Shown piece after piece: positions 32,631 through 41,221 of a DNA stretch of 50,163 nucleotides. The stretch comes from Hyphomicrobiales bacterium (GTDB taxonomy: Bacteria; Pseudomonadota; Alphaproteobacteria; Rhizobiales; Beijerinckiaceae). Below the pieces are notes generated by a model. That model saw only the letters and a program-made list of their open reading frames with translations, did no database searches and was not told the origin of the DNA. Where the stretch lies: contig JAGWTW010000013.1 of the NCBI GenBank assembly GCA_028868735.1, forward strand, positions 1 through 50,163, read 5' to 3'. Positions within the stretch are counted from its first letter, which is position 1. Every line of letters starts with the position of its first letter. The position numbers and the translations under genes were made by a program.

Positions 32631-33653
32631 TCAGGCGAACTCCGTCGCGCCGCGCGGCGCAATATCGGTGACCATCCGTCGATCCTGGGCAAGCCAGATC
32701 GATACGGTGAGCTTGTGCTGCGCTCCGCGGGCCGCGCTGAGATCGCGGCGCTCGACGACGTCGAGCCCCGCCTCGCCGAGCAAGCCGGCGATTTCCTCGT
32801 GCGAAAATCCCAGACGGCGGTGCGCATGGCGTTCGCGCAGATGTTCTTCTTCATGCGGCGCAAAATCGACGACCATCAGCCTGCCGGCCGCCTTCAGGGC
32901 GCGGGACGCCTCGCGCAGCGCACGCGCCGGATCGTCGAGATAGTGCAGAACCTGATGTACGATCGCGAGATCGATGGAATTGCGCTCGATCGGCAGCGCA
33001 TAGATGTCGCCCTGCCGCAATTGCGCATTGCGTACGCCAGCGCGGTCGAGATTCGCTCTGGCGACCGACAGCATCGCCGGCGACAGATCGACGCCGATGG
33101 CGCGGTCGGCGTGGCGCGCAAGCAGCTCCAGCATGCGGCCGGTGCCCGTGCCGCAATCGAGCAGCGCCTGCACGGGGCGCTCGCCGACGATGTCGAGAAT
33201 GGCGCGTTCGACCTCTGTCTCCGGCGCGTGCATCTTGCGCAACTGGTCCCAGTCGCGCGCGTGCGCCGCAAAATAGCGCGCAGCGTGTTCGGCGCGCTGC
33301 TTGCGGATTTCGGCGAGCCGTTCGCGGTCGGCGGCGAGCGACGCGTCGACCGGATCGAGCCGCCCGGCGATCTCGCGCACGATTTCGGCGCCGGGACCCG
33401 ATTGAGCGGCGGTGAAGAAGGCCCAGGCGCCTTCTCGATGGCGTTGAGCGAGACCGGCTTCGACCAGCAGCTTCAGATGCCGCGAGACGCGGGGCTGCGA
33501 TTGGCCGAGAATGGCGACGAGTTCGGAAACGGTGAGTTCGCTCTGCGCGATCAGCGCGACGATGCGCAGCCGTGTCTCCTCGCCCGCTGCGGCAAGCGCC
33601 GCAAGAGCGGTCTCGAGCGAAATCTGGGTGACGGCCTGATTGCGGGTCGGCAT
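32631..33653 (-). CDS. ArsR-family regulator fused to a SAM-dependent methyltransferase domain
   Basis: The 340-residue product has an ArsR winged-helix domain (about 15-85, recognition helix SQPRVSRHLKLLVEAGL). A class I methyltransferase domain follows, with motif I LLDCGTGTGRMLELL at 165-179, then GVDLSPAMLSVAR and IVHQVLHYLDDPARAL. No cysteine metal site typical of ArsR metal sensors is visible in the HTH part. It leads the metF-metH operon, and a perfect palindrome lies 24 bp upstream of its ATG. It probably represses the operon and senses SAM or SAH through the methyltransferase fold. That sensing role is inference. Confidence 0.88.
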   Translation of the reverse strand: MPTRNQAVTQISLETALAALAAAGEETRLRIVALIAQSELTVSELVAILGQSQPRVSRHLKLLVEAGLAQRHREGAWAFFTAAQSGPGAEIVREIAGRLDPVDASLAADRERLAEIRKQRAEHAARYFAAHARDWDQLRKMHAPETEVERAILDIVGERPVQALLDCGTGTGRMLELLARHADRAIGVDLSPAMLSVARANLDRAGVRNAQLRQGDIYALPIERNSIDLAIVHQVLHYLDDPARALREASRALKAAGRLMVVDFAPHEEEHLRERHAHRRLGFSHEEIAGLLGEAGLDVVERRDLSAARGAQHKLTVSIWLAQDRRMVTDIAPRGATEFA

Positions 33654-33670
33654 GGCTTGGTCGTCTTCGT

Positions 33671-33694
33671 TAAAGATATAAAGATATCTTTATA
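33671..33694. promoter_or_regulatory. Palindromic operator of the regulator-metF-metH operon
   Basis: TATAAAGATATCTTTATA at 33677-33694 is a perfect 18-bp palindrome. The half-site TAAAGATAT is repeated directly at 33671 and 33679. The sequence starts about 24 bp upstream of the ATG of the ArsR fusion gene and is strikingly AT-rich in a GC-rich context. ArsR proteins are dimers that bind such short inverted repeats, so autoregulation is likely. Position close to the start also suits a core promoter overlap. Confidence 0.75.
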
Positions 33695-33732
33695 CGTAAT
33701 CGACCAACGTATGCAACCCCCTGCCAGCTAGA

Positions 33733-33757
33733 GGCCCGGCCGCTGTCCGGCCGGGCC
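33733..33757 (-). terminator. Strong GC hairpin downstream of the PsiF-like gene
   Basis: GGCCCGGCCG (33733-33742) and CGGCCGGGCC (33748-33757) form a perfect 10-bp stem with a 5-nt loop, CTGTC. It begins 12 bp after the stop of the PsiF-like gene. No T-run follows on the minus strand, so it may work as a Rho-assisted or 3'-protecting hairpin rather than a classical terminator. Confidence 0.5.
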
Positions 33758-33769
33758 CATCCCGGTCGA

Positions 33770-34030
33770 TCAGCTCTTCTTGCAGGTCGACATGAACTTC
33801 TTGCGCGGCTTGCCGTGCAGGCCCTGGCTGTCGGCCTGCTTGGAGCATTCCATGGACTTGGCGGTGCGCTCCTTGCCCTTCATCGGCGTCGCGGCCGGGG
33901 CCGTCGTCGTCGGGGCCGCAGCCGTCGGCGCGGCGGGCTTGGCGGCGGGGGCGGCCGGCGCGGCGGTCTGCGCGAGCGCAGGGCCGGCGACGAATGCAGC
34001 GAGCGCGGCGGCGATGATGACTTTTTTCAT
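33770..34030 (-). CDS. Small periplasmic PsiF-repeat-like protein
   Basis: The 86-residue product has a signal peptide (VIIAAALAAFVAGPALA, cleavage likely after ALAQ) and an Ala/Pro/Thr linker. One PsiF-like unit ends the protein (KSMECSKQADSQGLHGKPRK then KFMSTCKKS). Its two cysteines are spaced as in PsiF repeats. PsiF is a phosphate-starvation-inducible protein of unknown function in E. coli. The start is chosen because GGAGG lies upstream and the ATG begins the signal peptide. The gene is monocistronic. Confidence 0.75.
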   Translation of the reverse strand: MKKVIIAAALAAFVAGPALAQTAAPAAPAAKPAAPTAAAPTTTAPAATPMKGKERTAKSMECSKQADSQGLHGKPRKKFMSTCKKS

Positions 34031-34108
34031 GGGGGAAACCTCCAAATCGGCGACGCGCCGACAGAATACAGAAGATCGCAGATCACATGAACGGCAGATG
34101 AGCGCGGC

Positions 34109-35089
34109 TCAGGCCTGCGGCGTCACGACGGGCTTGCCGATCATTTTTCGGGCGAGCATGGACGCGATCACAGCCGGCGCCTCGGCCAGCTTGTGAACCG
34201 AATCCGCGCGCGGCGAAATTTTGCCCTGCGCGGCGAGCTCCATCAGCCGTCGCGTGAGGCGCGGCCCCTCGCCCGCATGGGCGCGCACATGTCCGCCCCA
34301 GTCGACGCCCACGAGTGAGGCGCGTTTGAGCAATGCGAGATTGAGCGGCAGTTTCGCGATCTCGCCGGAGGCGAAGCCGATGACGAGGTGCCGTCCGCCC
34401 GGGGCGAGCGACCGGAAGGCGGCTTCCGACCATGCCCCGCTGACGGGATCGTAGACAACGTCGAGGCCGCGCCCCTCCAGAGCCTCGGTCAGCGCGTTGC
34501 GCCAGTCGGCCTGCGTGTAGTCCACCGCCTTGTGCGCCCCGCGCGCGAGCGCGGCCCGGCGCTTGTCGTCCGACGAAGCCGCCGCCACGACATAGGCGCC
34601 CATGCCGCGCGCAACGTCGATCGCCGCCATGCCGACCCCGCCCGACGCGCCGAGAACGAGCACGCTCTCGCCCGCCTCGAGACGTCCGCAATCCTCGAAA
34701 CCGTAGATCGCCGTGCCGTAATTGATGAGCGCGGCCGCAGCCGCCGTCGGGTCGAAATCCTCGGGCATGATCGCGCAACCGCCGGCCGGCATCAGCGCCT
34801 TTTCAGCCAGGCCGCCGCCCATCACGAAGCCCGCGACCCGCTTGCCCATCAGCTCCGCCGGCGCGCCAGCCCCGAGCGCGATGACACGGCCCGCCGCCTC
34901 GCTGCCCGGCGTGAAGGGCAGCGGAATTTTCACCTGGTACTTACCCTGCACGTGCAGCCCGTCGACAAAGCCGAGCCCGCAGGCCTCCACCGCGATCAGG
35001 ACCTGCCCCGGCCCGGGAACGGGATCGGGAACGTCTTCAAGGCGAAGATCCTTCGGACCGGTATAGGCGTGGCAGCGGATGGCGCGCAT
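34109..35089 (-). CDS. Zinc-independent NADPH:quinone oxidoreductase family protein
   Basis: The 326-residue product is a medium-chain dehydrogenase/reductase. The N-terminal GroES-like part contains DVPDPVPGPGQVLIAVEACG and PFTPGSEAAGRVIALGAGAP. The NADPH fold contains VLVLGASGGVGMAAIDVARG. The structural and catalytic zinc cysteines of alcohol dehydrogenases are not present, which fits the QOR subgroup. It probably reduces quinones or enones using NADPH, but the substrate cannot be read from the sequence. It is a single gene, with the vapBC remnant behind it. Confidence 0.88.
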   Translation of the reverse strand: MRAIRCHAYTGPKDLRLEDVPDPVPGPGQVLIAVEACGLGFVDGLHVQGKYQVKIPLPFTPGSEAAGRVIALGAGAPAELMGKRVAGFVMGGGLAEKALMPAGGCAIMPEDFDPTAAAAALINYGTAIYGFEDCGRLEAGESVLVLGASGGVGMAAIDVARGMGAYVVAAASSDDKRRAALARGAHKAVDYTQADWRNALTEALEGRGLDVVYDPVSGAWSEAAFRSLAPGGRHLVIGFASGEIAKLPLNLALLKRASLVGVDWGGHVRAHAGEGPRLTRRLMELAAQGKISPRADSVHKLAEAPAVIASMLARKMIGKPVVTPQA

Positions 35090-35137
35090 GGATTTCCTCT
35101 CAGGCCTTCATTTGACGGCCGCGATCACATTTTTCCA

Positions 35138-35404
35138 ATGCGTAATACAAAATGCCGGTCGCCAGGAGCCAAGGTCACGGTCATGGTCACGGGACCGGTG
35201 ACCATTTCCAAGGTCGACCGCAAGGCCGCCGGCATCCGGCCGGGGGACCGCGTCGTTTCTCGGGCTCTCCCGAACGGGACGGTCGTGATCGAACGCGCGC
35301 GACCGGCGGGCCTGGTCCCGCCGCTGTAGCGGCCGCCCGAAAGCGCATCGACAGCGCGCTTGCTTTGCTCGACGCACGCAGGATCAGGCTCGACATGAGC
35401 ACCG
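35138..35404 (+). pseudogene. Decayed VapB-type (AbrB fold) antitoxin gene, frameshifted
   Basis: The first 63 codons (stop at 35329) encode an AbrB/MazE-like DNA-binding half: VTGPVTISKVDRKAAGIRPG followed by DRVVSRALPNGTVVIERA. That matches the swapped-hairpin pattern of VapB antitoxins. The typical antitoxin C-terminus continues in a different frame as KRIDSALALLDARRIRLDMS then TD (35341-35404). A single frameshift between about 35300 and 35340 therefore separates the halves. The usual last residues after MSTD are missing, because the sequence jumps into toxin sequence. The intact DNA-binding half might still be expressed. Confidence 0.65.
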
Positions 35405-35560
35405 ATTTACCGCAGGCGCGGCGGAACGCGTTCGAATCCGTCGCCTGACTTCTTTATCGGCGCGCAGGCCGAAATGCTCGGCGCGCCGCTCGTGACGCGG
35501 CACGCAACGCGGTACTCCACGTACTTTCCGGAAGTGGAGTTGCTCCGACCGCCGGATTAA
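35405..35560 (+). pseudogene. C-terminal remnant of a VapC PIN-domain toxin
   Basis: Open in the frame of the antitoxin start, these 51 codons read IYRRRGGTRSNPSPDFFIGA, then QAEMLGAPLVTRHATRYSTY and FPEVELLRPPD before a stop. The PDFFIGA-x5-GAPLVTRHATRYSTYFP pattern is the C-terminal third of VapC ribonucleases and keeps only the last acidic position of the PIN site. The first roughly 90 residues of the toxin are gone, so it cannot be active. It abuts the decayed antitoxin. The two together show an internal deletion in a former vapBC operon. Confidence 0.65.
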
Positions 35561-35566
35561 CGCCTC

Positions 35567-37219
35567 TCACCTCGAAAATTTCTTGTACTTCAGCCGATGC
35601 GGAATGACCGAGTCGATTCCCAGCCGCCGCTTCTTGTCTTCCTCGTAATCCGCGAAATTCCCCTCGAACCATTCGACGTGCGAATCGCCCTCGAAGGCCA
35701 GCATGTGCGTGGCGATGCGGTCGAGGAAGAATCGATCGTGCGAGATGATGACGGCGCAGCCGGCGAAATCCGTCAACGCTTCCTCGAGCGCGCGAAGCGT
35801 GTCGACGTCTAGGTCGTTGGTCGGTTCGTCGAGCAGCAGCACATTGGCGCCGCTCTTCAGCATCTTGGCGAGATGCACGCGGTTGCGCTCGCCGCCCGAG
35901 AGCTGGCCGACTTTCTTCTGCTGGTCGGCGCCCTTGAAGTTGAAGGCCGAGCAATAGGCGCGCGAATTGATCTCGCGCTTGCCGAGATAGATCACCTCGT
36001 TGCCGCCCGACACTTCTTCCCACACGGTCTTGCCGGCTTCGAGCGCGTCGCGCGACTGGTCGACATAGCCGAGCTGCACGCTTTCGCCGATCTCGATCGT
36101 GCCCGCGTCCGGTTTCTCCTGCCCTGTGATCATGCGGAACAGCGTCGTCTTGCCGGCGCCGTTCGGGCCGATAACGCCGACGATGCCGCCGGGCGGCAGC
36201 TTGAAGGAGAGATCGTCGATCAGGAGCTTGTCGCCGAAAGCCTTCGAAAGGCCGCCGAATTCGATGACGTTCTGCCCGAGACGCTCGGCGACGGGAATGA
36301 TGATCTGCGCGGTCGTCGGCGCCTTGTCGTTCTGCTTGGCGACCAACTCCTCGTAGCGCTGTATTCGGGCCTTGCTCTTGGCTTGCCGCGCCTTCGGCGA
36401 CGCCGCAATCCACTCGGACTCGGCTTCGAGCGCGCGCTGGCGCGCCTTGTCCTCGCTCGCCTCTTGCGCGAGCCGCTTCTGCTTCTGCCCGAGCCAGCTC
36501 GTGTAATTGCCCTCGTAAGGAATGCCTCGGCCGCGGTCGAGTTCGAGAATCCAGCCTGTCACATTGTCGAGGAAGTAGCGGTCGTGGGTCACGATCAGGA
36601 TCGCGCCGGGATAATTGCGCAAATGCCCTTCCAGCCAGTTCACGGTCTCGGCGTCGAGATGGTTCGTCGGTTCGTCGAGCAGCAGGAGCTCCGGCTGTTC
36701 GAGCAGGAGCCGGCACAGCGCGACGCGGCGGCGCTCGCCGCCGGAAAGATTGCCGATGTCGGCGTCGTCGGGCGGGCAATTCAGCGCGTCCATCGCCTGA
36801 TCGATCTGGCTGTCGAGATCCCACAAGCCCTTGGCCTCGATCTCGTCCTGCAGATCCGTCATCTCGTCGGCCGTCTCGTCCGAATAATTGGCGGCGAGCT
36901 CATTGTAGCGGTCGAGGATCGCTTTCTTCTCGGCGACGCCGAGCATGACGTTCTCGCGCACCGTCAGCGAAGCGTCGAGCTGCGGCTCCTGCGGCAGGTA
37001 GCCGACGCGCGCGCCCTCGGCGACGAAACCGTCGCCGGCATAATCCTGGTCGATTCCCGCCATGATGCGCAGAAGCGTGGACTTGCCCGCGCCGTTGACG
37101 CCGAGCACGCCGATCTTGGCGTCCGGGTAGAAGGAGAGGTGGATATTGTCCAACACCTTCTTGCCGCCGGGATAGGTCTTGGTCAGACCCTGCATGTGAT
37201 AGATGAACTGGCGCGACAT
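35567..37219 (-). CDS. ettA: Energy-dependent translational throttle protein EttA
   Basis: EttA is an ABC-F ATPase that binds the ribosomal E site and gates entry into elongation according to ADP/ATP. The 550-residue product has two ATPase halves. Walker A motifs are [11 protein letters not shown] (about 40-50) and [11 protein letters not shown]. Signature motifs are [11 protein letters not shown] and [11 protein letters not shown], and [11 protein letters not shown] / [11 protein letters not shown] give the Walker B parts. The basic linker between them and the conserved N-terminus [20 protein letters not shown] mark it as EttA among ABC-F proteins. No membrane domain is present. It is transcribed divergently from the KAP-like NTPase. 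Confidence 0.94.
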   Translation of the reverse strand: MSRQFIYHMQGLTKTYPGGKKVLDNIHLSFYPDAKIGVLGVNGAGKSTLLRIMAGIDQDYAGDGFVAEGARVGYLPQEPQLDASLTVRENVMLGVAEKKAILDRYNELAANYSDETADEMTDLQDEIEAKGLWDLDSQIDQAMDALNCPPDDADIGNLSGGERRRVALCRLLLEQPELLLLDEPTNHLDAETVNWLEGHLRNYPGAILIVTHDRYFLDNVTGWILELDRGRGIPYEGNYTSWLGQKQKRLAQEASEDKARQRALEAESEWIAASPKARQAKSKARIQRYEELVAKQNDKAPTTAQIIIPVAERLGQNVIEFGGLSKAFGDKLLIDDLSFKLPPGGIVGVIGPNGAGKTTLFRMITGQEKPDAGTIEIGESVQLGYVDQSRDALEAGKTVWEEVSGGNEVIYLGKREINSRAYCSAFNFKGADQQKKVGQLSGGERNRVHLAKMLKSGANVLLLDEPTNDLDVDTLRALEEALTDFAGCAVIISHDRFFLDRIATHMLAFEGDSHVEWFEGNFADYEEDKKRRLGIDSVIPHRLKYKKFSR

Positions 37220-37398
37220 GGATCGATGCGTCTCGAAGAGGAATGGAAAGTCGCGCTGCTTTTAGAACAGGCGAGACGGGAAAGGGAAGCGGATTTGGCG
37301 CGCGCGGCGTCTTGCCCCAGCGTCCGCCGCGGTCTTCAAATCGACGCATATGCTATGCAGGACGACATTACGGTTCAGGCGATGAGCGGAGAGGCATT

Positions 37399-39543
37399 TT
37401 GAGCGGCGAACCCGAACGTATCGAACCGACCTTGCCGAGCATCGACGGCCCGATCTACCCGCCGCCGCGCAACGCAACGCCCGCGGCGAAGCCCGCGCCC
37501 GTCGCCACGCGCCCGGCCCCGCTGGTATCCGCCAATCCCAGGCCGCCGGCTGGAGCCGACCGCGAGGCCCAAGCCTCGGCCGACCCCGCCCGCACGCCGC
37601 GCGCGCAGGGCGTCGCCGTGGCCGCGTCCGCCCAACCGAAGACGCCGCCCGCGCCGCCCGTATTCGTTTCCGACGCCGCCGCACAGCCGGACACGCTCGG
37701 CCGCGCCGCGCCGCTCGCCCGCCTGTCCGAACTGATCGCCCATCGCGGTGCGCGGGGGCCGCTGTCGATCGCCCTGCTCGGCGGTCCCGGCTCCGGCAAG
37801 ACCCACGCGCTCGCCGATGTGGTCGAAGGCGCGAACCTCCTTTCGACCGCCGCCTTGTCCGCGAGCGCCAGTCCGTTCCTGCCGCGGCTCGTCGCGCTGA
37901 AGCTCGATGCGGCCGATCTCGGCGAAGAGCCGGAGGCGACAATCGCCGAACGTCTGCACGCGCGTCTGTCGCGCGAATATCCGCAGATCGCGCGGCGTGC
38001 GACCGAGGAGGCGACACATGCTTCGGCCGATCCGCGCCAGACCGCCCGTCTGCTTGCAGACAGTCTGGATCAGGCGCGCAAACGTCTCAACGCAGAACGC
38101 GTTGCGCGTGACGACGCCGCCAACCGGCGCGCGCGCCTGACTGAAACCGTGCTCTACGAAACGCCGGGATCGCAGATCGACGCCTATGCGCGCGCCAATC
38201 GCGGCCGCACCGAAACGTCGCTGCGCGCTTTCGGGTTCAATGCGGCGGATTCGATCGTCGAATACAAGAGCCTCGTTCATTCGTTCGCCGAAAGCGGCGG
38301 CGCCGGCAATCGCGTTCTCGCGGGCCTGCGCTCGTTATGGGCCTATCGCGGGCAGAAGAAGCTTATCGTGCTCGCCGTCATCTTTTTCTTGTTCAGCCTG
38401 GGGTTCGGCCGCCTCGCCGGCGAACGCGACTGGCTGACGTCGATCGATTCCGTCGACAGCCTGCGGGCTCTGGCGGCTTGGCTTTCGTCGCATATGTCCT
38501 GGTTTGCGACCGTCAGCCGTTTGCTTGAGTTCGCCAGCCTGTTCTCTCTCGCCCTGCTCGTGTGGCGCGCCTGGCGCTTCACGCATCCCCTGTGGCGCGG
38601 CGCGCAACTGCTCGACTACGACATCGCCGCGCGAAAGGCCGATCTCGAGCGCCAGATCGCTCATCACGCGCAGCGCGTGGACGTTCTCACGCGCGAGGCC
38701 GACGCACTCGCCGAACGCGCGGCGGAAGCGGAGAAGCGCGCAGGCGGCCCCGAGCGCGGCGTCCATGTCGCGCCCGCCTTCATGCGCGACGGACCCTCGC
38801 GCGTTGGTCAGGCGCGCGCCTATCTGTCCGCGCTCGATGCGCTCGCCTCGGGCGACGCCGCCGAAAGCGGCGGCCCTGCCCCGACGCGCTACGCGATCGC
38901 GATCGACTCGTTCGATCACCTGTCGCCGGACAGGGGGCTTGCGACGATGGCCGCAGCCGCCGCCGCGCTGGCGAAACCCGCCTTTGCGCTCGTGACCGCC
39001 TTCGACCCGCGTCATTTCGACGGCGTCGCAGGCGCCGCCGCGACGATACAGCGCATCGTCCAGACGCCGTTCACGCTTGCCGCCTCAGACGCGCCGGGCT
39101 GGACGGCCTTCGTCGAACAGCTCGCCGGGCGCGCGCAAGCGGCGCACCGCGCCCCGCGCGCGCCGGCGAACGGCTCCACGCTCGACACGCCGCTCGCCGA
39201 GCCGGAAACGAAACTGCTCGCCGCGCTCGCACAACTGGCGGGCCCTTCGCCGCGCGGCGTCAATCGCCTCGTCAATCTGTACCGGCTCGCCCGCCGCGAC
39301 GCGCCAGACGACCTCGCCGCGCTCGCCTTTATGCTCGCGCTCAACATCGGCGGCTCGGACGCGGAGAAGATGGCGGTCGCCCGCGGGCTCTCCTCGGTGG
39401 ATTCGTTCGCCGCCTTTTCGGCGCCGGACGGCGGTCCGCGCATCGCCGCAGGCTTCGCGGCGGCTGCGATCGCGCAGGGCGGCCCCGTGACGAACGCGTC
39501 CGCGCGAAGGGCGAGCGTCGTCGCGCGCATGTGGTCGATTTGA
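37399..39543 (+). CDS. KAP-like membrane P-loop NTPase
   Basis: The 714-residue product starts with about 100 residues of Pro/Ala-rich disordered sequence. Walker A follows (LLGGPGSGKTHAL, about 127-139), then a long charged helical region. Two membrane helices lie near 320-340 (LIVLAVIFFLFSLGFG) and 374-394 (LLEFASLFSLALLVWRAW). Walker B-like YAIAIDSFDHLSPD is near 497-510. Membrane helices set between Walker A and B are the hallmark of KAP NTPases. TTG at 37399 is chosen because GGAGAGG lies five bases upstream and the sequence turns protein-like there. The function is unknown; some KAP proteins act in phage exclusion or signalling. Confidence 0.75.
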   Translation: MSGEPERIEPTLPSIDGPIYPPPRNATPAAKPAPVATRPAPLVSANPRPPAGADREAQASADPARTPRAQGVAVAASAQPKTPPAPPVFVSDAAAQPDTLGRAAPLARLSELIAHRGARGPLSIALLGGPGSGKTHALADVVEGANLLSTAALSASASPFLPRLVALKLDAADLGEEPEATIAERLHARLSREYPQIARRATEEATHASADPRQTARLLADSLDQARKRLNAERVARDDAANRRARLTETVLYETPGSQIDAYARANRGRTETSLRAFGFNAADSIVEYKSLVHSFAESGGAGNRVLAGLRSLWAYRGQKKLIVLAVIFFLFSLGFGRLAGERDWLTSIDSVDSLRALAAWLSSHMSWFATVSRLLEFASLFSLALLVWRAWRFTHPLWRGAQLLDYDIAARKADLERQIAHHAQRVDVLTREADALAERAAEAEKRAGGPERGVHVAPAFMRDGPSRVGQARAYLSALDALASGDAAESGGPAPTRYAIAIDSFDHLSPDRGLATMAAAAAALAKPAFALVTAFDPRHFDGVAGAAATIQRIVQTPFTLAASDAPGWTAFVEQLAGRAQAAHRAPRAPANGSTLDTPLAEPETKLLAALAQLAGPSPRGVNRLVNLYRLARRDAPDDLAALAFMLALNIGGSDAEKMAVARGLSSVDSFAAFSAPDGGPRIAAGFAAAAIAQGGPVTNASARRASVVARMWSI

Positions 39544-39583
39544 GCGGCGCGTCGGCCGTAACGACACCGACGCGACGCTCGGC

Positions 39584-40774
39584 GTGAGCGCCGCGCCAAC
39601 GAAGCTGCCGCGCGCGATATGGGCGCTCGGATTCACGTCCCTTTTGATGGACGTCTCGTCCGAAGCCATTCATGCGCTGCTGCCGCTTTATCTGACAGGC
39701 GTGCTAGGTTTGTCGACCGCGACTTTGGGGCTGATCGAAGGCGCGGCCGAGGGACTCACGCAGGCGACCAAGATCTTCTCCGGCGCCTTTTCCGACTGGC
39801 TTGGCCGCCGCAAGCTGCCGGCGATGATCGGATACGGTCTCGCCGCATTGACCAAGCCCGCCTTCGCCCTCGCCGTGACGCCTGCGCCGATCGTCGCGGC
39901 CCATATCGTGGACCGAATTGGCAAGGGCGTACGCGGCGCACCGCGCGATGCGCTCATCGCTGATCTGACGCCGGAGGGTCAACGCGGCGCCGCCTACGGC
40001 CTGAGACAGGCGCTCGACACGATCGGCGGCGTCATCGGGCCGCTTGCGGCGGTCTGGATCATGCTGGCGAGCGGCGACAATTATCGTCTCGTGTTCGGCC
40101 TAGCCTGTCTGCCGGCGCTGGCGGCTGTATTGATCCTGTTTCTTTTCGTGCCAGCGGACTCGGCGAGCAACCGGGTCGCCGCCTTCCCGTTGTCCGCCGC
40201 CGCCGCGCGCCGATTGCCCGCTGCTTTCTGGACCGTGGTGGCGTTGGGCGCGGGCATGGCGATGGCGCGGATCGCGGAAGCCTTTCTGGTCCTGCGCGCG
40301 ACTGGTCTCGGGCTCGATGTCGCCTACGCTCCTTCCGTTCTGATCGGCATGAGCGTCGTTTACGGGATGGCCGCCTATCCTGCCGGAGCACTGGCCGACA
40401 CCGCAGCGCCGCGCGCGCTCGTCGCATTTGCCTTCGTTTCGCTCGCGTTGGCCGAGGCGACGCTGGCGGCTGCGAACGGCCTCCTCGTCGTGTTCGTCGG
40501 CATTGCGATCTGGGGCGCGCATATGGCGCTGTCGCAAGGGTTGCTCGCCAAGCTCGTCGCCGACCGCGCGCCGCCTGATCTACGCGGCACGGCGTTCGGC
40601 CTTTTCAACCTCGCGAACGCCCTCGGGATTCTCGTCGGCAACGCGGTTTTCGGCGCAATCTGGTCGTCGGCCGGCGCGGCTACGGCCTACGGCTGCGCCG
40701 CGGTCTTCGCAGCGCTCGTCGCAGGCCTCACGCTGGCCTCGCCTGAGAAAATCTTTCGCGAACCCGCCGCCTGA
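39584..40774 (+). CDS. Major facilitator superfamily transporter
   Basis: The 396-residue product has about twelve membrane segments. It carries the MFS loop motif between helices 2 and 3 (GAFSDWLGRRKLPAMIGYG) and a conserved helix-1 motif LMDVSSEAIHALLPLYLTGV. Substrate and direction of transport cannot be assigned. The start is GTG at 39584, 40 bp after the KAP-like gene, so the two may be co-transcribed. The residues LTSLLMD-like leader and the length agree with this start. Confidence 0.85.
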   Translation: MSAAPTKLPRAIWALGFTSLLMDVSSEAIHALLPLYLTGVLGLSTATLGLIEGAAEGLTQATKIFSGAFSDWLGRRKLPAMIGYGLAALTKPAFALAVTPAPIVAAHIVDRIGKGVRGAPRDALIADLTPEGQRGAAYGLRQALDTIGGVIGPLAAVWIMLASGDNYRLVFGLACLPALAAVLILFLFVPADSASNRVAAFPLSAAAARRLPAAFWTVVALGAGMAMARIAEAFLVLRATGLGLDVAYAPSVLIGMSVVYGMAAYPAGALADTAAPRALVAFAFVSLALAEATLAAANGLLVVFVGIAIWGAHMALSQGLLAKLVADRAPPDLRGTAFGLFNLANALGILVGNAVFGAIWSSAGAATAYGCAAVFAALVAGLTLASPEKIFREPAA

Positions 40775-40837
40775 CGCAAGGACGTGCGCGCTTCGTTAAG
40801 CAGCGTGGACCAGGACTGACGAACCCTGGAGCGTGAA

Positions 40838-41221
40838 ATGCCTTCGTTTGCGTCCGTTCTCGCCGATGTCGAAACGAAATGTCTACGGCGCGACGATAGT
40901 TGCGCGATAGACGCGCCCTTCCGCAGCGTCGGCGTTTGCCCCATCGCGGGTAAACCGGTTTTCGCGGGCACAACCGACATCGCCAGAGCGTACGGCGCGG
41001 AAAAGGCGGTCGAAGAGGCCGAGCGCGCCGCGTCGGATCGGATCGCGCTTCTCAGGGAAGTAAACGCCGCGAGCCGGAGCGCTGCCGACCTCCGCGCTTT
41101 GCGTCGCCGCATTGCGCGCCAACTGCACCCCGACGGGCGTCGCGGCGCCAGCGATTGCGGCGCGCTCGCCGAAATCAACGCGGCCATCGACGCGGCGCTG
41201 AAAACCATCCGTGACGACTAG
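40838..41221 (+). CDS. Small protein with C-terminal J-domain-like HPD motif
   Basis: The 127-residue product ends with a helix-loop-helix pattern, LRALRRRIARQLHPDGRRGA and then LAEINAAIDAALKTI. His-Pro-Asp lies at about 98-100, preceded by a basic helix as in DnaJ helix II. The N-terminal 60 residues have no recognised fold and include three cysteines. If it is a true J-domain it would stimulate an Hsp70 partner. The domain is minimal, so this is inference. It ends in a 4-bp overlap with the convergent mobB stop. Confidence 0.65.
   Translation: MPSFASVLADVETKCLRRDDSCAIDAPFRSVGVCPIAGKPVFAGTTDIARAYGAEKAVEEAERAASDRIALLREVNAASRSAADLRALRRRIARQLHPDGRRGASDCGALAEINAAIDAALKTIRDD

Noticed and set aside
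33654..33769. SAM or cobalamin riboswitch ahead of the metF-metH operon
   Set aside because: The space between the palindrome and the start is about 24 bp, too short for either. Conserved riboswitch cores were not seen there or between metF and metH.
37226..37402. A 58-codon frame upstream of the KAP-like NTPase called as a gene
   Set aside because: No Shine-Dalgarno sequence, homology or composition supports a protein. It is kept only as a possible coupling leader in the findings.
37399..40774. The KAP-like NTPase and MFS gene as a defence island
   Set aside because: Neighbours are ordinary transport and cofactor genes. There is no nuclease, no sensor gene and no sign of transfer.
40838..41221. 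A DnaJ chaperone proper
   Set aside because: Only a short HPD-containing segment is present. There is no Gly/Phe region, zinc-finger domain or client-binding domain.
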